From positions 1 to 64,000 of the forward strand of contig JAPLQX010000046.1 of NCBI GenBank assembly GCA_026399435.1: DNA of 64,000 nt, in the 5' to 3' direction. Below the pieces are notes generated by a model that was given only the letters and a program-made list of their open reading frames with translations, had not been told where the DNA came from and made no database searches. Of this stretch, positions 8,988 to 17,459 are shown piece after piece. Origin of the DNA: Rhodocyclales bacterium (GTDB taxonomy: Bacteria > Pseudomonadota > Gammaproteobacteria > Burkholderiales > Rhodocyclaceae). The translations under genes were made by a program, and so were the position numbers. The first letter of the stretch is position 1. Each line of letters opens with the position of its first letter.

Positions 8988-9015
8988 AAAAAAATGGCCC
9001 GCGAACGGGCCATTT
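8988..9015 (-). terminator. Rho-independent terminator downstream of metK
   Basis: On the minus strand a 10-bp stem (AAATGGCCCG and CGGGCCATTT, plus coordinates 8992-9001 and 9006-9015) with a four-base loop is followed by a run of T (A-run at 8988-8994 on plus). It directly follows the relic metK 3' end (stop at 9036) rather than the intact metK stop (9173), which suggests it originally served the older gene copy. Confidence 0.88.
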
Positions 9016-9035
9016 CCCATGCTTTGCGAGTGGGC

Positions 9036-9080
9036 TTAGAGACCGGCGTCGGCCCTCAAGGCCGCGGCCTTGTCGGTGTT
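9036..9080 (-). pseudogene. Relic 3' end of a second metK allele
   Basis: Translated on the minus strand these 45 nt give [14 protein letters not shown] plus a TAA stop, identical to the last 14 residues of the intact metK ending at 9173. The DNA differs at 14 of 45 positions, all synonymous, so it is not a recent tandem copy but the tail of a diverged metK allele. The similarity ends abruptly upstream (Gln-Arg replaces the expected Trp-Glu). It is followed by a good terminator. Confidence 0.8.
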
Positions 9081-9106
9081 TTGTCTGCGGCCGGCCCTGC
9101 GGGCCT

Positions 9107-9168
9107 TAACCTGCCAAACAGCAGCAGGTTAGCCTGCGACGAAGTACGGACAAGGGCCTACGCCCTTG
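9107..9168. other. Two small hairpins in the metK scar region
   Basis: TAACCTGC (9107-9114) pairs with GCAGGTTA (9124-9131), and CAAGGGC (9151-9157) pairs with GCCCTTG (9162-9168). In addition TACGGACAAGG at 9145-9155 is repeated in inverted orientation at 9205-9215 inside the metK 3' end. The 92 bp between the relic and intact metK (9081-9172) hold no gene; these repeats are its only visible structure. Confidence 0.5.
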
Positions 9169-9172
9169 GGCC

Positions 9173-10348
<1,176 letters not shown>

Positions 10349-10361
10349 AGTGTTCTGCTCC

Positions 10362-10404
10362 AAAAACAAACGCCCCACAACATGGCGAGGCCAGCTATGG
10401 GGCG
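10362..10404 (-). promoter_or_regulatory. Terminator-like hairpin in the metK leader (candidate attenuator)
   Basis: On the minus strand CGCCCCA and TGGGGCG (plus 10398-10404 and 10371-10377) form a stem with an inner TGGC/GCCA helix, followed by TTTGTTTTT (plus 10362-10370) immediately before the ribosome site GGAG. Upstream, TCCGCC and GGCGGA (around plus 10464-10498) form another helix with a nested AGTT/AACT stem. A terminator-like hairpin before metK fits a riboswitch or attenuator; I could not match a known SAM or SAH riboswitch consensus. Confidence 0.5.
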
Positions 10405-10507
10405 GAAGCAGGCGACGCTTTAGCGATATTTATTTTCCGACCGCCGCTTTTCCCGGGGGTCTTCTCCGCCTCGCAAGTTGTCTTTTTAACTCGGCGGAAC
10501 AAACGCT

Positions 10508-10535
10508 ATTATAAATCAGCGCGTCGGGTGTGCAA
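10508..10535 (-). promoter_or_regulatory. metK promoter
   Basis: On the minus strand TTGCAC (plus 10530-10535), 16-nt spacer and a perfect TATAAT (plus 10508-10513). The promoter lies over the last codons of lpxA, and predicts a leader of about 150 nt before metK. Confidence 0.75.
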
Positions 10536-11301
10536 AGCCCCGCGCCTTGTCCTGCAATGACCCTTCGATGAAGGTGGCCAGTTCGTCAACCGCAGCCCCG
10601 TCCATCGCCCGCATCTGCTGCAGCGCCTCGTTCAATGGCGTGCGGGAGTAAAGCAGGCGGTAGGCCTCCTTCAGCGCCCGGATCTCGTCCTTGCCGAAAC
10701 CATTGCGGCGCAGGCCGACCAAATTGAGGCCGCGGGCGCGGCCCGGGTTGCCGTCGGTGATGCAGAAGGGCAGGGCATCCTGCACGATCTTGGCCGACAG
10801 GCCGATCATCGCGTTCCTGCCGATGCGGCAGAACTGATGCACCGTGACGGCAGCCGAGATGAAGGCGCGGTCATACACCACGACTTCCCCGGCGAGGCCG
10901 GCCGTATTGGCCATCACGACGTGGTTGCCGACCGAGCAGTCGTGGGCGACATGGCTGTAGGCCATGAGAAAGCAGCCATTGCCCAGTTTGGTCGCGCTGC
11001 CCTCGCGCGAGCCGCGATGCACCGTGACGCCCTCGCGCAGCCAGTTGTCGTCGCCGATCTCGGTGTAGGAAAGGCAATCGGCCTTGAACTTGAAATCCTG
11101 CGGATCGCCGCCGATCACCGCGTGTTCGGCGATCCGGTTCCTCGCACCCATGCGGGTGTGGCGCTTGATCACGGCATGCGCAGCGATTTCGCAATCGTCG
11201 CCGAGCACTACATCCTCCTCGATCACGGCAAATGGGCCGATGCGGACCCCGGCGCCCAGCCGCGCATCCGCGGCGATGACGGCGGTGGGGTGGATTTTCA
11301 T
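10516..11301 (-). CDS. lpxA: LpxA-type acyl-ACP:UDP-sugar O/N-acyltransferase
   Basis: A 261-residue left-handed beta-helix acyltransferase with the LpxA C-terminal helical domain (GLRRNGFGKDEIRALKEAYRLLY). It adds the first 3-hydroxyacyl chain in lipid A synthesis. The catalytic His-Asp pair is seen as His120-Asp121 (SHVAHDCSVGN, E. coli His125-Asp126), and the VHQFC motif is present. The acyl-chain ruler position (E. coli Gly173) is Leu168, suggesting a chain shorter than C14. It is the last gene of an operon with GnnB- and GnnA-like genes, so the natural acceptor is probably UDP-GlcNAc3N, giving an N-linked chain. The canonical lpxD-fabZ-lpxA locus is not in this window. Confidence 0.9.
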   Translation of the reverse strand: MKIHPTAVIAADARLGAGVRIGPFAVIEEDVVLGDDCEIAAHAVIKRHTRMGARNRIAEHAVIGGDPQDFKFKADCLSYTEIGDDNWLREGVTVHRGSREGSATKLGNGCFLMAYSHVAHDCSVGNHVVMANTAGLAGEVVVYDRAFISAAVTVHQFCRIGRNAMIGLSAKIVQDALPFCITDGNPGRARGLNLVGLRRNGFGKDEIRALKEAYRLLYSRTPLNEALQQMRAMDGAAVDELATFIEGSLQDKARGFAHPTR

Positions 11302-12392
11302 GCCAGTGCCTGCCGTATCACTCCACCGATGTGCCTGATCTGGTCTTCCCTCAGCATCGGCGAAATCGGCAGGGACAGGCAGCGCTGCGCGATGCGCTCG
11401 GTCACCGGCAACGTGACCTGGCCATGCGTGGCGGCGAACATCTCCTGCTTGTGCAGCGGCACCGGGTAGTACACGGCACAGGCAATTCTCGCGTCGGTCA
11501 GTACTTTCTGGATCGCGTCGCGGCGGTCGGACAGGATCGTGTACTGGTGATAGACATGGCGGCCGCGGCCATCGGCAAACGGCGTCTCAACCAGACCCGC
11601 CAGTTCCCGGTTGTAAGAGTCGGCGATGGCGCGACGGCGATCGTTGAAATGATCGAGGCGCTTCAGCTTCACGCGCAGGATCACGGCCTGGATTTCGTCT
11701 AGGCGCGAGTTGTAGCCCAGCACATGGTGGTGATAGCGCACCCGCGAGCCGTGGCTGGCGAGCACGCGCAACTCGGCGGCGAGCTTGTCGTCGTCGGTGA
11801 TCATCAGGCCGCCGTCGCCGAAGGCCGAAAGGTTCTTCGACGGATAGAACGAGGTGCAGCCGATGTCGCCATAGGCCCCCGACTTGCGCCCGGCATAGTC
11901 GGCGCCGAAAGACTGCGCCGCATCCTCGATCAGCTTCAGCCCGTGCTTGTCGCACAGCGCCTTCAGCGGCGCCAGATGCACCGGCTGGCCGAACAGGTGC
12001 ACCGGCACGATGGCCTTCGTACGCGGCGTAATCGCGGCCTCGACCTGGTTCAGGTCGAGGTTGAAGGTGCGCGGATCGATGTCGACGAAGACGGGTTTGG
12101 CGCCGCACATGACGACCGTCGACGCGGTGGCGACGAAGGTGAAAGCCGTCGTGATGACTTCGTCGCCCGGGCCGAGGCCGATGGCGCGCAGGGCGATCAG
12201 CAGCGCGTCGGTGCCGGAGGCGCAGGAAATCGCGTGCTTGACGCCGGCATAGGTGGCGGCTTCGGCCTCGAAGGCCTTGACGTTGGGGCCGCCGATGTAC
12301 TGGCAGGCGGCCAGCGCCTCCACCACGGCAGGTTCGATTTCATCGCGCAGCAAGGCATATTCGGCCTTGAGATCAAGCATCGGTATGTTCAT
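11298..12392 (-). CDS. gnnB: DegT/DnrJ/EryC1 aminotransferase, GnnB-like
   Basis: A 364-residue PLP-dependent sugar aminotransferase. The PLP lysine is Lys186 (SFYPSKNLSAFGDGG) and other family text is SCASGTDALLIALRAIGLGPGDEVI and EDAAQSFGADYAGRKSG. Next to LpxA and a Gfo/Idh dehydrogenase it is best read as GnnB, which aminates the 3-keto form of UDP-GlcNAc to UDP-GlcNAc3N (known from Acidithiobacillus ferrooxidans and Leptospira). ATG 12392 matches the usual start; no strong SD. Its stop overlaps the lpxA start by four bases. An O-antigen or 2,3-diacetamido sugar role (WlbC/WbpE type) is the alternative. Confidence 0.82.
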   Translation of the reverse strand: MNIPMLDLKAEYALLRDEIEPAVVEALAACQYIGGPNVKAFEAEAATYAGVKHAISCASGTDALLIALRAIGLGPGDEVITTAFTFVATASTVVMCGAKPVFVDIDPRTFNLDLNQVEAAITPRTKAIVPVHLFGQPVHLAPLKALCDKHGLKLIEDAAQSFGADYAGRKSGAYGDIGCTSFYPSKNLSAFGDGGLMITDDDKLAAELRVLASHGSRVRYHHHVLGYNSRLDEIQAVILRVKLKRLDHFNDRRRAIADSYNRELAGLVETPFADGRGRHVYHQYTILSDRRDAIQKVLTDARIACAVYYPVPLHKQEMFAATHGQVTLPVTERIAQRCLSLPISPMLREDQIRHIGGVIRQALA

Positions 12393-12420
12393 GGGCGGGG
12401 GCTTCAGGAAAGCGTTAGCT

Positions 12421-13395
12421 TCAGGAAAGTGAATTCTGGCGGTCGGCAATCATGCGGTCGATCTCCAGCGCGATGGCCAGCGCGTCGCGGCCCTCGCGGC
12501 CGCTGACCACCGGCTGGGTGCCGTCGCGCACGGCCGCGACGAAGGCTGCGATTTCGGTCATCAGCGCATCGCCGGGAGGCTGTTGCAGGGTCTCGGTGTC
12601 GATCGGTTCTTCGCCCTCGACCAAGGCATCACGGCGGCGCGAGATGCCGATGCGGCGGTCGCCGAAATCGACGGAAATGTATTCATGGTGCTGGAACACA
12701 CGCAGGCGGCGCAGGCTGGCCGTCGAGGTGCGGCTGGCGGTGAGGTTGGCGACGCAGCCGTTGGCGAATTCGATGCGCGCGTTGGCGATGTCGATGCCGT
12801 CGGTCAGCACCGAGACGCCCGAGGCGCGGAGATCCGCCACCGGGCTGCCGACCAGCGGCAGGATCAGGTCGAGATCGTGGATCATCAGGTCGAGCACCAC
12901 CGACACGTCGATGCCGCGCGCCTTGAACGGGGCCATGCGGTGGGCTTCGATGAACACCGGGCGCTTGATCTTGTCCTTCACCGCGAGCCAGGCCGGATTG
13001 AAGCGCTCGAGATGGCCCACCTGCAGCACGAGGTGCTTCGCGTCGGCCAGCGCGATCAGTTCGTCGGCCTGCGCCACGGTGACCGTGATCGGCTTTTCCG
13101 CCAGCACATGCACGCCGACGGCGAGGCAGTCGCGCGCCACGGCGTGGTGGGTTTCGGTGGTGCTGGCAACCGAGACCAGATCCACCTTTGGACTGGGGCC
13201 GAGCAGCTCGCGGTAATCGGTGAAGGCCGCCACGCCCAGCTCTTTCGCCACGCGCTGCGCCGTTTCGGGGTGCACATCCACCACGCCAACCAGCTCGACG
13301 CCGGCATTCGCCGCACGCAGCGCGGCATATTTCTGGGCATGAAAACGGCCGAGATAGCCGACGCCGATGACGGCAGCACGGAGTGGAGTAGACAT
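12421..13395 (-). CDS. gnnA: Gfo/Idh/MocA family dehydrogenase, GnnA-like
   Basis: A 324-residue NAD-dependent sugar dehydrogenase. The N-terminal Rossmann motif is GVGYLG (11-16) and the catalytic EKP is at 100-102 (LAEKPITV); the second half has the mixed beta-sheet domain with VLDLMIHDLDLILPLVG. With GnnB and LpxA next to it, the likely reaction is oxidation of the 3-hydroxyl of UDP-GlcNAc, the first step to UDP-GlcNAc3N. It is the first gene of gnnA-gnnB-lpxA (28-nt gap to gnnB) and is divergent from the LpxL-type gene, with a short 40-nt intergenic region. Confidence 0.8.
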   Translation of the reverse strand: MSTPLRAAVIGVGYLGRFHAQKYAALRAANAGVELVGVVDVHPETAQRVAKELGVAAFTDYRELLGPSPKVDLVSVASTTETHHAVARDCLAVGVHVLAEKPITVTVAQADELIALADAKHLVLQVGHLERFNPAWLAVKDKIKRPVFIEAHRMAPFKARGIDVSVVLDLMIHDLDLILPLVGSPVADLRASGVSVLTDGIDIANARIEFANGCVANLTASRTSTASLRRLRVFQHHEYISVDFGDRRIGISRRRDALVEGEEPIDTETLQQPPGDALMTEIAAFVAAVRDGTQPVVSGREGRDALAIALEIDRMIADRQNSLS

Positions 13396-13435
13396 GGGCG
13401 ATAATTCTACTTGCTTTCATTCCCGTCATTCATCG

Positions 13436-14269
13436 ATGTCCGCCCTGTTCCGCCTTCTCTCGAGCCTGCCGCTGCCGCTGCTGCACAACCTCGGTGCCCT
13501 CGCCGGCTGGCTGGCGTGGCTGCTGTCGGCCACCTACCGGCGCAACTTTTCGCGGCATATCGAACAGGCCGGCATGACGGAGGCGAAGACGGCGGCGATT
13601 GCCGAGGCCGGCAAGGCGCTGCTGGAACTGCCGAAGATCTGGCTGCGGCCGCAGGACGAAATCGTCGCACGCGTGGTCCGCGTTTCCGGGTGGGAGCTGG
13701 TCGAGGACGCATGGTCGACCGGGCGCGGCATCCTTTTTCTGACTCCGCATCTGGGCTGCTTCGAGATCACGGCGCAGTACTACGCGGCGCACAAGCCGAT
13801 GACCGTGCTCTACCGCCGGCCCAAGCAGGACTGGCTGGCGCCGCTGATCGAGGAAGGCCGCGGCGCGAATCTCAAGCTGGCCCCCGCCGACCTGTCCGGC
13901 GTGCGGCGCCTGTTGAAGGCGCTGAAGAATGGCGAGGCGGTAGGCATGCTGCCCGACCAGGTGCCCGGCAATGGCGAAGGCGCCTGGCTGCCCTTCTTCG
14001 GCCGCCCCGCCTATACCATGACACTGGCAGCACGCCTGGCCGAAACCGGAGCCACGGTGCTGATGGCCTATGCCGAACGCCTGCACTACGGCGCCGGCTT
14101 CCACCTCAAGCTGTTTCCGCTGTCGGCGCCGCTGGCAGGCGACCTCATGCAACGCGCGGCGCAACTCAACCGCGAACTCGAAGCGCTGATTCGCCAGTGC
14201 CCCGAGCAGTATCTGTGGGGCTACAACCGTTACAAGATCCCGGCTGGGGCCGAGCCACCGAATGCCTGA
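13436..14269 (+). CDS. Lipid A late acyltransferase (LpxL/HtrB family), copy 1
   Basis: A 277-residue inner-membrane acyltransferase of the LpxL/LpxM family, which adds secondary acyl chains to Kdo-lipid A or its precursors. An N-terminal hydrophobic anchor (LLSSLPLPLLHNLGALAGWLAWLL) precedes the HX4(D/E) catalytic motif HLGCFE (LTPHLGCFEITAQYY) and the family block GMLPDQVPGNGEGAWLPFFGRPAYTMT; CPEQYLWGYNRYK is the usual C-terminal motif. ATG 13436 begins the anchor; an upstream in-frame start would overlap the divergent gnnA promoter. The second copy is at 15677, separated by an accessory insert. Confidence 0.9.
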   Translation: MSALFRLLSSLPLPLLHNLGALAGWLAWLLSATYRRNFSRHIEQAGMTEAKTAAIAEAGKALLELPKIWLRPQDEIVARVVRVSGWELVEDAWSTGRGILFLTPHLGCFEITAQYYAAHKPMTVLYRRPKQDWLAPLIEEGRGANLKLAPADLSGVRRLLKALKNGEAVGMLPDQVPGNGEGAWLPFFGRPAYTMTLAARLAETGATVLMAYAERLHYGAGFHLKLFPLSAPLAGDLMQRAAQLNRELEALIRQCPEQYLWGYNRYKIPAGAEPPNA

Positions 14270-14315
14270 GTTCGGCATAGGACAAGGCCGAGTGACAGTT
14301 GATCAGCTCACGAGT

Positions 14316-14348
14316 TTGCCTTGCCTGACCGGTAACGATTATGTTACC
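14316..14348 (+). promoter_or_regulatory. Promoter with palindromic operator of the toxin-antitoxin operon
   Basis: TTGCCT (14316-14321), an 18-nt spacer and TATGTT (14340-14345) form a promoter. A perfect palindrome GGTAAC-GATTAT-GTTACC (14331-14348) covers the -10 box, the usual place for an antitoxin-type repressor to act. It lies 12 nt before the toxin ATG. Confidence 0.65.
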
Positions 14349-14359
14349 ATTTCGCCGCG

Positions 14360-14707
14360 ATGATCCGAGTTCAGGAGTATCTCCGCGCCGATGGATCGAA
14401 TCCATACAAGGAATGGTTCGACGGCTTGGACGCCCAAGCGGCAGCATAGGTTGTAACGGCCAAACTCCGATTGGAGCTTGGCAACACATCCAGCGTGAAA
14501 TGGTTTGGCGGAATCGGCGAGTACGTCATCGACTGGGGGCCGGGATATCGCATCTATCTGGCGCGTGACGGCGAAGCGCTCGTCATCCTGTTTGGCGGCG
14601 GCACGAAACGCGGACAGCAAAAGGATATCGACCAGGCCAAAGCCTTGCATGCTGAATACAAGGAACGAAAGAAAGCATTGGCCGTAGAGAAGAAAGGAAG
14701 ACGGTGA
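14360..14707 (+). pseudogene. RelE/HigB-like toxin gene interrupted by an amber codon
   Basis: The frame starts MIRVQEYLRADGSNPYKEWF and, after a TAG at 14447-14449 (codon 30), continues without further stops as VVTAKLRLELGNTSSVKWFG through GEYVIDWGPGYRIYLARDGE and VILFGGGTKRGQQKDIDQAK to TGA at 14705. This is a full-length RelE/ParE-superfamily addiction toxin (Gp49/HigB or PumA type) with a single in-frame nonsense codon, probably from a Lys codon (AAG to TAG). There is no good restart downstream, so the toxin should be inactive unless the amber codon is suppressed. The intact antitoxin gene follows 4 nt later. Confidence 0.85.
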
Positions 14708-14711
14708 CCTC

Positions 14712-15035
14712 ATGGCATTGACTCGCAACTTCAAACAAACCGTTATTGAGCGCGTGGAACGCGATCCGCAATTCGCCAAGGCGCTGCTGGATGAGGCGGC
14801 AACTTTGTTCCTGAGCGGTGAGCCGGAAACTGCCCGACTCATTCTGCGCGACCTGGTTAACGCCACCATCGGCTTCGAACAGCTTGCCGAGATGACCGAA
14901 AAACCAAGCAAGAGCTTGCATCGCATGCTGTCGCCGAGAGGGAATCCGAGCATGGACAACCTTGCCGCGATCTTCGGCGCCGTGCGTCATTGGCTCAAAG
15001 TCGGGTTCGAAGTTCATTCGATCGAAGCGGCGTGA
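14712..15035 (+). CDS. Antitoxin / addiction module regulator (HigA/PumB-like, HTH)
   Basis: A 107-residue helix-turn-helix protein matching the antidote partner of toxin-first addiction modules. The C-terminal HTH is seen in GFEQLAEMTEKPSKSLHRMLSPRGNPSMDNLAAIF; the N-terminal part (ERDPQFAKALLDEAATLFLSGEPETARLILRDLV) is the usual toxin-binding helix region. The frame is complete. It follows the broken toxin by four bases and would autorepress at the palindrome 14331-14348. Survival of an intact antitoxin next to a dead toxin fits either recent decay or use as a stand-alone regulator/anti-addiction gene. Confidence 0.85.
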   Translation: MALTRNFKQTVIERVERDPQFAKALLDEAATLFLSGEPETARLILRDLVNATIGFEQLAEMTEKPSKSLHRMLSPRGNPSMDNLAAIFGAVRHWLKVGFEVHSIEAA

Positions 15036-15059
15036 TCCGAAAGAGCAACCCTGACGACC

Positions 15060-15578
15060 ATGACGCCCAAGAGTATTCGTTCTCACCTGGCTCCATACTC
15101 AATTTTTTCCAAGCGAAGAACAACCGTTGCGCACGCATTTGCATCCGCTCTTGCACCATCCGAGGAATTCGACAACGAGAAAGTGGAAGCTGCATTGAAC
15201 GCACTTGGACAGAAGAACTTACAAGCGCTGACGTGTATCTATTGTGGGAAATCCGCGCAGACTTGGGATCACTTGGAAAATCTGGTTAGAGAGGGAAAGC
15301 TGAACGGCTACGGCCACCAGATTGGGAACCTTGTACCTTGCTGTCGTGATTGCAACTCGGAGAAAGGCGGGAAGTCATTCCGGGACTATGTGAGCACATT
15401 GAGCCTCTCCCCCATTGAACAGGCCGATCTCATTGCCTGCCTGGAAAAGCATCTTTCGCTAGCGGCACCTATCGACATATCCACTCTGGATAGTGAAGAC
15501 AAGGACGCTCTCGACAAATTCAACGCCATACAGCTAAAAATACTAAGGCTCATGGAAGAGGCCGATGCGCTTGCCTGA
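15060..15578 (+). CDS. HNH endonuclease family protein
   Basis: A 172-residue protein with a zinc-stabilised HNH nuclease core: Cys59-x2-Cys62 (CIYCGKSAQTWDHL, with Asp70-His71), Asn90 (IGNLVPCC), Cys95 and Cys98, and the following NSEKGGKSFRDY with a metal-site residue. The C-terminal part (about 120-172) is helical. Such proteins are common in phage and defence islands and may nick or cut DNA; the target is unknown. Base composition is less G+C-rich than its neighbours, consistent with transfer together with the toxin-antitoxin pair. ATG 15060 lacks a clear SD. Confidence 0.8.
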   Translation: MTPKSIRSHLAPYSIFSKRRTTVAHAFASALAPSEEFDNEKVEAALNALGQKNLQALTCIYCGKSAQTWDHLENLVREGKLNGYGHQIGNLVPCCRDCNSEKGGKSFRDYVSTLSLSPIEQADLIACLEKHLSLAAPIDISTLDSEDKDALDKFNAIQLKILRLMEEADALA

Positions 15579-15597
15579 ATTCTCCGAGAGAAAAGAA

Positions 15598-15675
15598 ATG
15601 GCTGACCTTCCGACTGATCGCCTGGGATTGAAATCGATCATTTTCAATTCCTGTTGCTCAAGTGTGGCTGGCTAG
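15598..15675 (+). CDS. Possible 25-residue micro-ORF before the second LpxL gene
   Basis: ATG 15598, after GAGAGAAAAGAA, opens a frame reading MADLPTDRLGLKSIIFNSCC and ending in TAG at 15673-15675, one base before the GTG start of the acyltransferase gene. A hairpin ATTGAAA/TTTCAAT (15627-15633 and 15642-15648) lies within it. It may only be a remnant at the insert boundary, or it may provide translational coupling to the acyltransferase. No family is recognised. Confidence 0.3.
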   Translation: MADLPTDRLGLKSIIFNSCCSSVAG

Positions 15676-15676
15676 C

Positions 15677-16543
15677 GTGACCCGCCTTTTCCTCACCCTA
15701 ATGTGGCTCCTCCACTGGCTGCCGCTGCCGCTGCTGGCTTTGTTCGGGCGCGGACTCGGGCTGGCGCTCTATCTGGTGGTGGGCGAACGGCGGCACGTCA
15801 CGCTGACCAATCTCGGTCTGTGCTTCCCGCATCTGTCGCCTGCTGAAAAGTCGGCGCTGGCGCGACGCCACTTCATGGCCTTCGGCCGCAGCTTCCTTGA
15901 ACTTGGCCTCTGGTGGTGGGCTTCACCGGCGCGCATGCGGCGCCTGGTGCGCCTCGAAGGCAGCGAGAAGCTGGCCGCCTACCAAGGCAGGCCGGTGATC
16001 CTGCTGGTGCCGCATTTCGTCGGCATCGACGCCGGTGGCATGCGCCTGGCTCTGGAGCTGGAGCGGGGACTGGTGGCGATGTACACCCACCAGAAGAACC
16101 GCGTCTTCGAAGCGGCGATGAACGATGGCCGTCGGCGCTTCGGCAACTTCGAAATGGTTTCGCGCCAGGAAGGCACGCGCAAGGCACTCAAGGCGGTGAA
16201 GGCCGGCCGCGTTTTCCACTACTCGCCGGACATGGACTACGGCCCCAAGGAGTCGGTCTTCGTGCCCTTCTTCGGCGTGCCGACCGCGACCATCACCGGC
16301 CTGACGCGACTGGCGCGACTAACCGGGGCGAGCGTGATCCCGCTCGTGACTCGGATGGAGAGCGGCGGCTACGTCGCGACCGTCGGCGAGCCGTGGGCCG
16401 ACTTTCCCGGCACCGACGAGACGGCCGATGCGCAGCGCCTGAATGCCTTCATCGAGGCCGAAGTACTGAAGTCGCCCGAGCAGTACTACTGGCTGCACAA
16501 ACGCTTCAAGACGCGGCCGCCGGGCGAAAAAGGGGTTTATTGA
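15677..16543 (+). CDS. Lipid A late acyltransferase (LpxL/HtrB family), copy 2
   Basis: A 288-residue LpxL-family acyltransferase with an N-terminal membrane anchor ([22 protein letters not shown]), the HX4D motif HFVGID ([13 protein letters not shown]), the block [20 protein letters not shown] (acceptor/acyl-ACP site) and the C-terminal [22 protein letters not shown] 15677 was chosen because it begins the conserved family start and follows the micro-ORF stop by one base; GTG 15662 is five codons upstream. It differs clearly from copy 1, so they are likely to use different acceptors or acyl chains. It precedes dapF. Confidence 0.88.
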   Translation: MTRLFLTLMWLLHWLPLPLLALFGRGLGLALYLVVGERRHVTLTNLGLCFPHLSPAEKSALARRHFMAFGRSFLELGLWWWASPARMRRLVRLEGSEKLAAYQGRPVILLVPHFVGIDAGGMRLALELERGLVAMYTHQKNRVFEAAMNDGRRRFGNFEMVSRQEGTRKALKAVKAGRVFHYSPDMDYGPKESVFVPFFGVPTATITGLTRLARLTGASVIPLVTRMESGGYVATVGEPWADFPGTDETADAQRLNAFIEAEVLKSPEQYYWLHKRFKTRPPGEKGVY

Positions 16544-16557
16544 CCCCTCAATTGCCG

Positions 16558-16581
16558 AAAGTCGGCGCTGGCGCTACGGCG
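16558..16581 (+). repeat. Dispersed GTCGGCGCTGG repeat, intergenic copy
   Basis: This copy begins AAAGTCGGCGCTGGCG and ends CTACGGCG. It lies between the LpxL copy 2 stop and the dapF ATG at 16594, close enough to affect the ribosome site. It shares 23 of 24 bases with the copy in topB (53355-53378), the one difference being C for A in the GCGCTAC segment. Confidence 0.7.
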
Positions 16582-16593
16582 TATGCTCTCTCT

Positions 16594-17451
16594 ATGAAGA
16601 TACGCTTCACCAAAATGCACGGCCTCGGCAACGATTTCGTCGTGCTCGACGCGATCAACCAGAACTTCGTTCCGACATCGGCGCAGGCGCGCTTCCTCGC
16701 CGACCGCCACTTCGGCATCGGCTGCGACCAGATCCTGGTGGTCGAACGCGCCGATACGCCCGGCGTTGATTTCCGCTATCGCATTTTCAACGCCGACGGC
16801 GGCGAGGTGGAACAGTGCGGCAATGGCGCGCGCTGCTTCGTCCGCTTCGTGCATGAGCAGGGCCTGACGGACAAGCGCGAGATCCGCGTCGAGACCAAAT
16901 GCGGGCTGATCACGCCGCGGCTGGAGGCCGACGGCCAGGTCACGGTGGACATGGGCGCGCCGCGCTTCCTGCCGGCCGAGATTCCCTTCGACAGCCCGAC
17001 CGACACCGTGGTGCAGCCACTCGACGTGAACGGTGAGCGGCTCGACATCAGCGTCGTCTCGATGGGCAACCCGCATGCCGTGCAGGTGGTGGCCGACGTC
17101 GATGCGGCGCCGGTCGCCCGGCTCGGCCCACTGATCGAATCGCATCCGCGCTTTCCGCGCCGGGTCAATGCCGGCTTCATGCAGATCGTCGACCGCCACA
17201 GCATCCGCCTCCGTGTCTACGAGCGCGGCGCCGGCGAGACCCTGGCCTGCGGCACCGGCGCCTGCGCCGCCGTGGTCGCCGGCATCCGCCGCGGCCTGCT
17301 GGATTCGCCGGTGCGCGTCACGACGCGCGGCGGCGACCTGTCCATCGCCTGGGGCGGAACCGCGGGTAATGCAAGCTCGCCGGTCATGATGACCGGCCCG
17401 GCGACCACCGTATTCAGCGCAGAAATCGAACTCCCGAACAACCTGACGTGA
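16594..17451 (+). CDS. dapF: Diaminopimelate epimerase
   Basis: A 285-residue cofactor-free epimerase converting LL- to meso-diaminopimelate for lysine and peptidoglycan synthesis. The two catalytic cysteines are Cys75 ([17 protein letters not shown]) and Cys219 ([16 protein letters not shown]), with the N-terminal [13 protein letters not shown] signature. Length is normal. ATG 16594 follows a copy of the dispersed repeat and has no strong SD. The downstream order dapF-DUF484-xerC is conserved among proteobacteria. Confidence 0.97.
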   Translation: MKIRFTKMHGLGNDFVVLDAINQNFVPTSAQARFLADRHFGIGCDQILVVERADTPGVDFRYRIFNADGGEVEQCGNGARCFVRFVHEQGLTDKREIRVETKCGLITPRLEADGQVTVDMGAPRFLPAEIPFDSPTDTVVQPLDVNGERLDISVVSMGNPHAVQVVADVDAAPVARLGPLIESHPRFPRRVNAGFMQIVDRHSIRLRVYERGAGETLACGTGACAAVVAGIRRGLLDSPVRVTTRGGDLSIAWGGTAGNASSPVMMTGPATTVFSAEIELPNNLT

Positions 17452-17459
17452 GACCCGAC

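Noticed and set aside
10349-10510. SAH or SAM-II riboswitch before metK
   Set aside because: I could not match the core consensus; described only as a structured leader.
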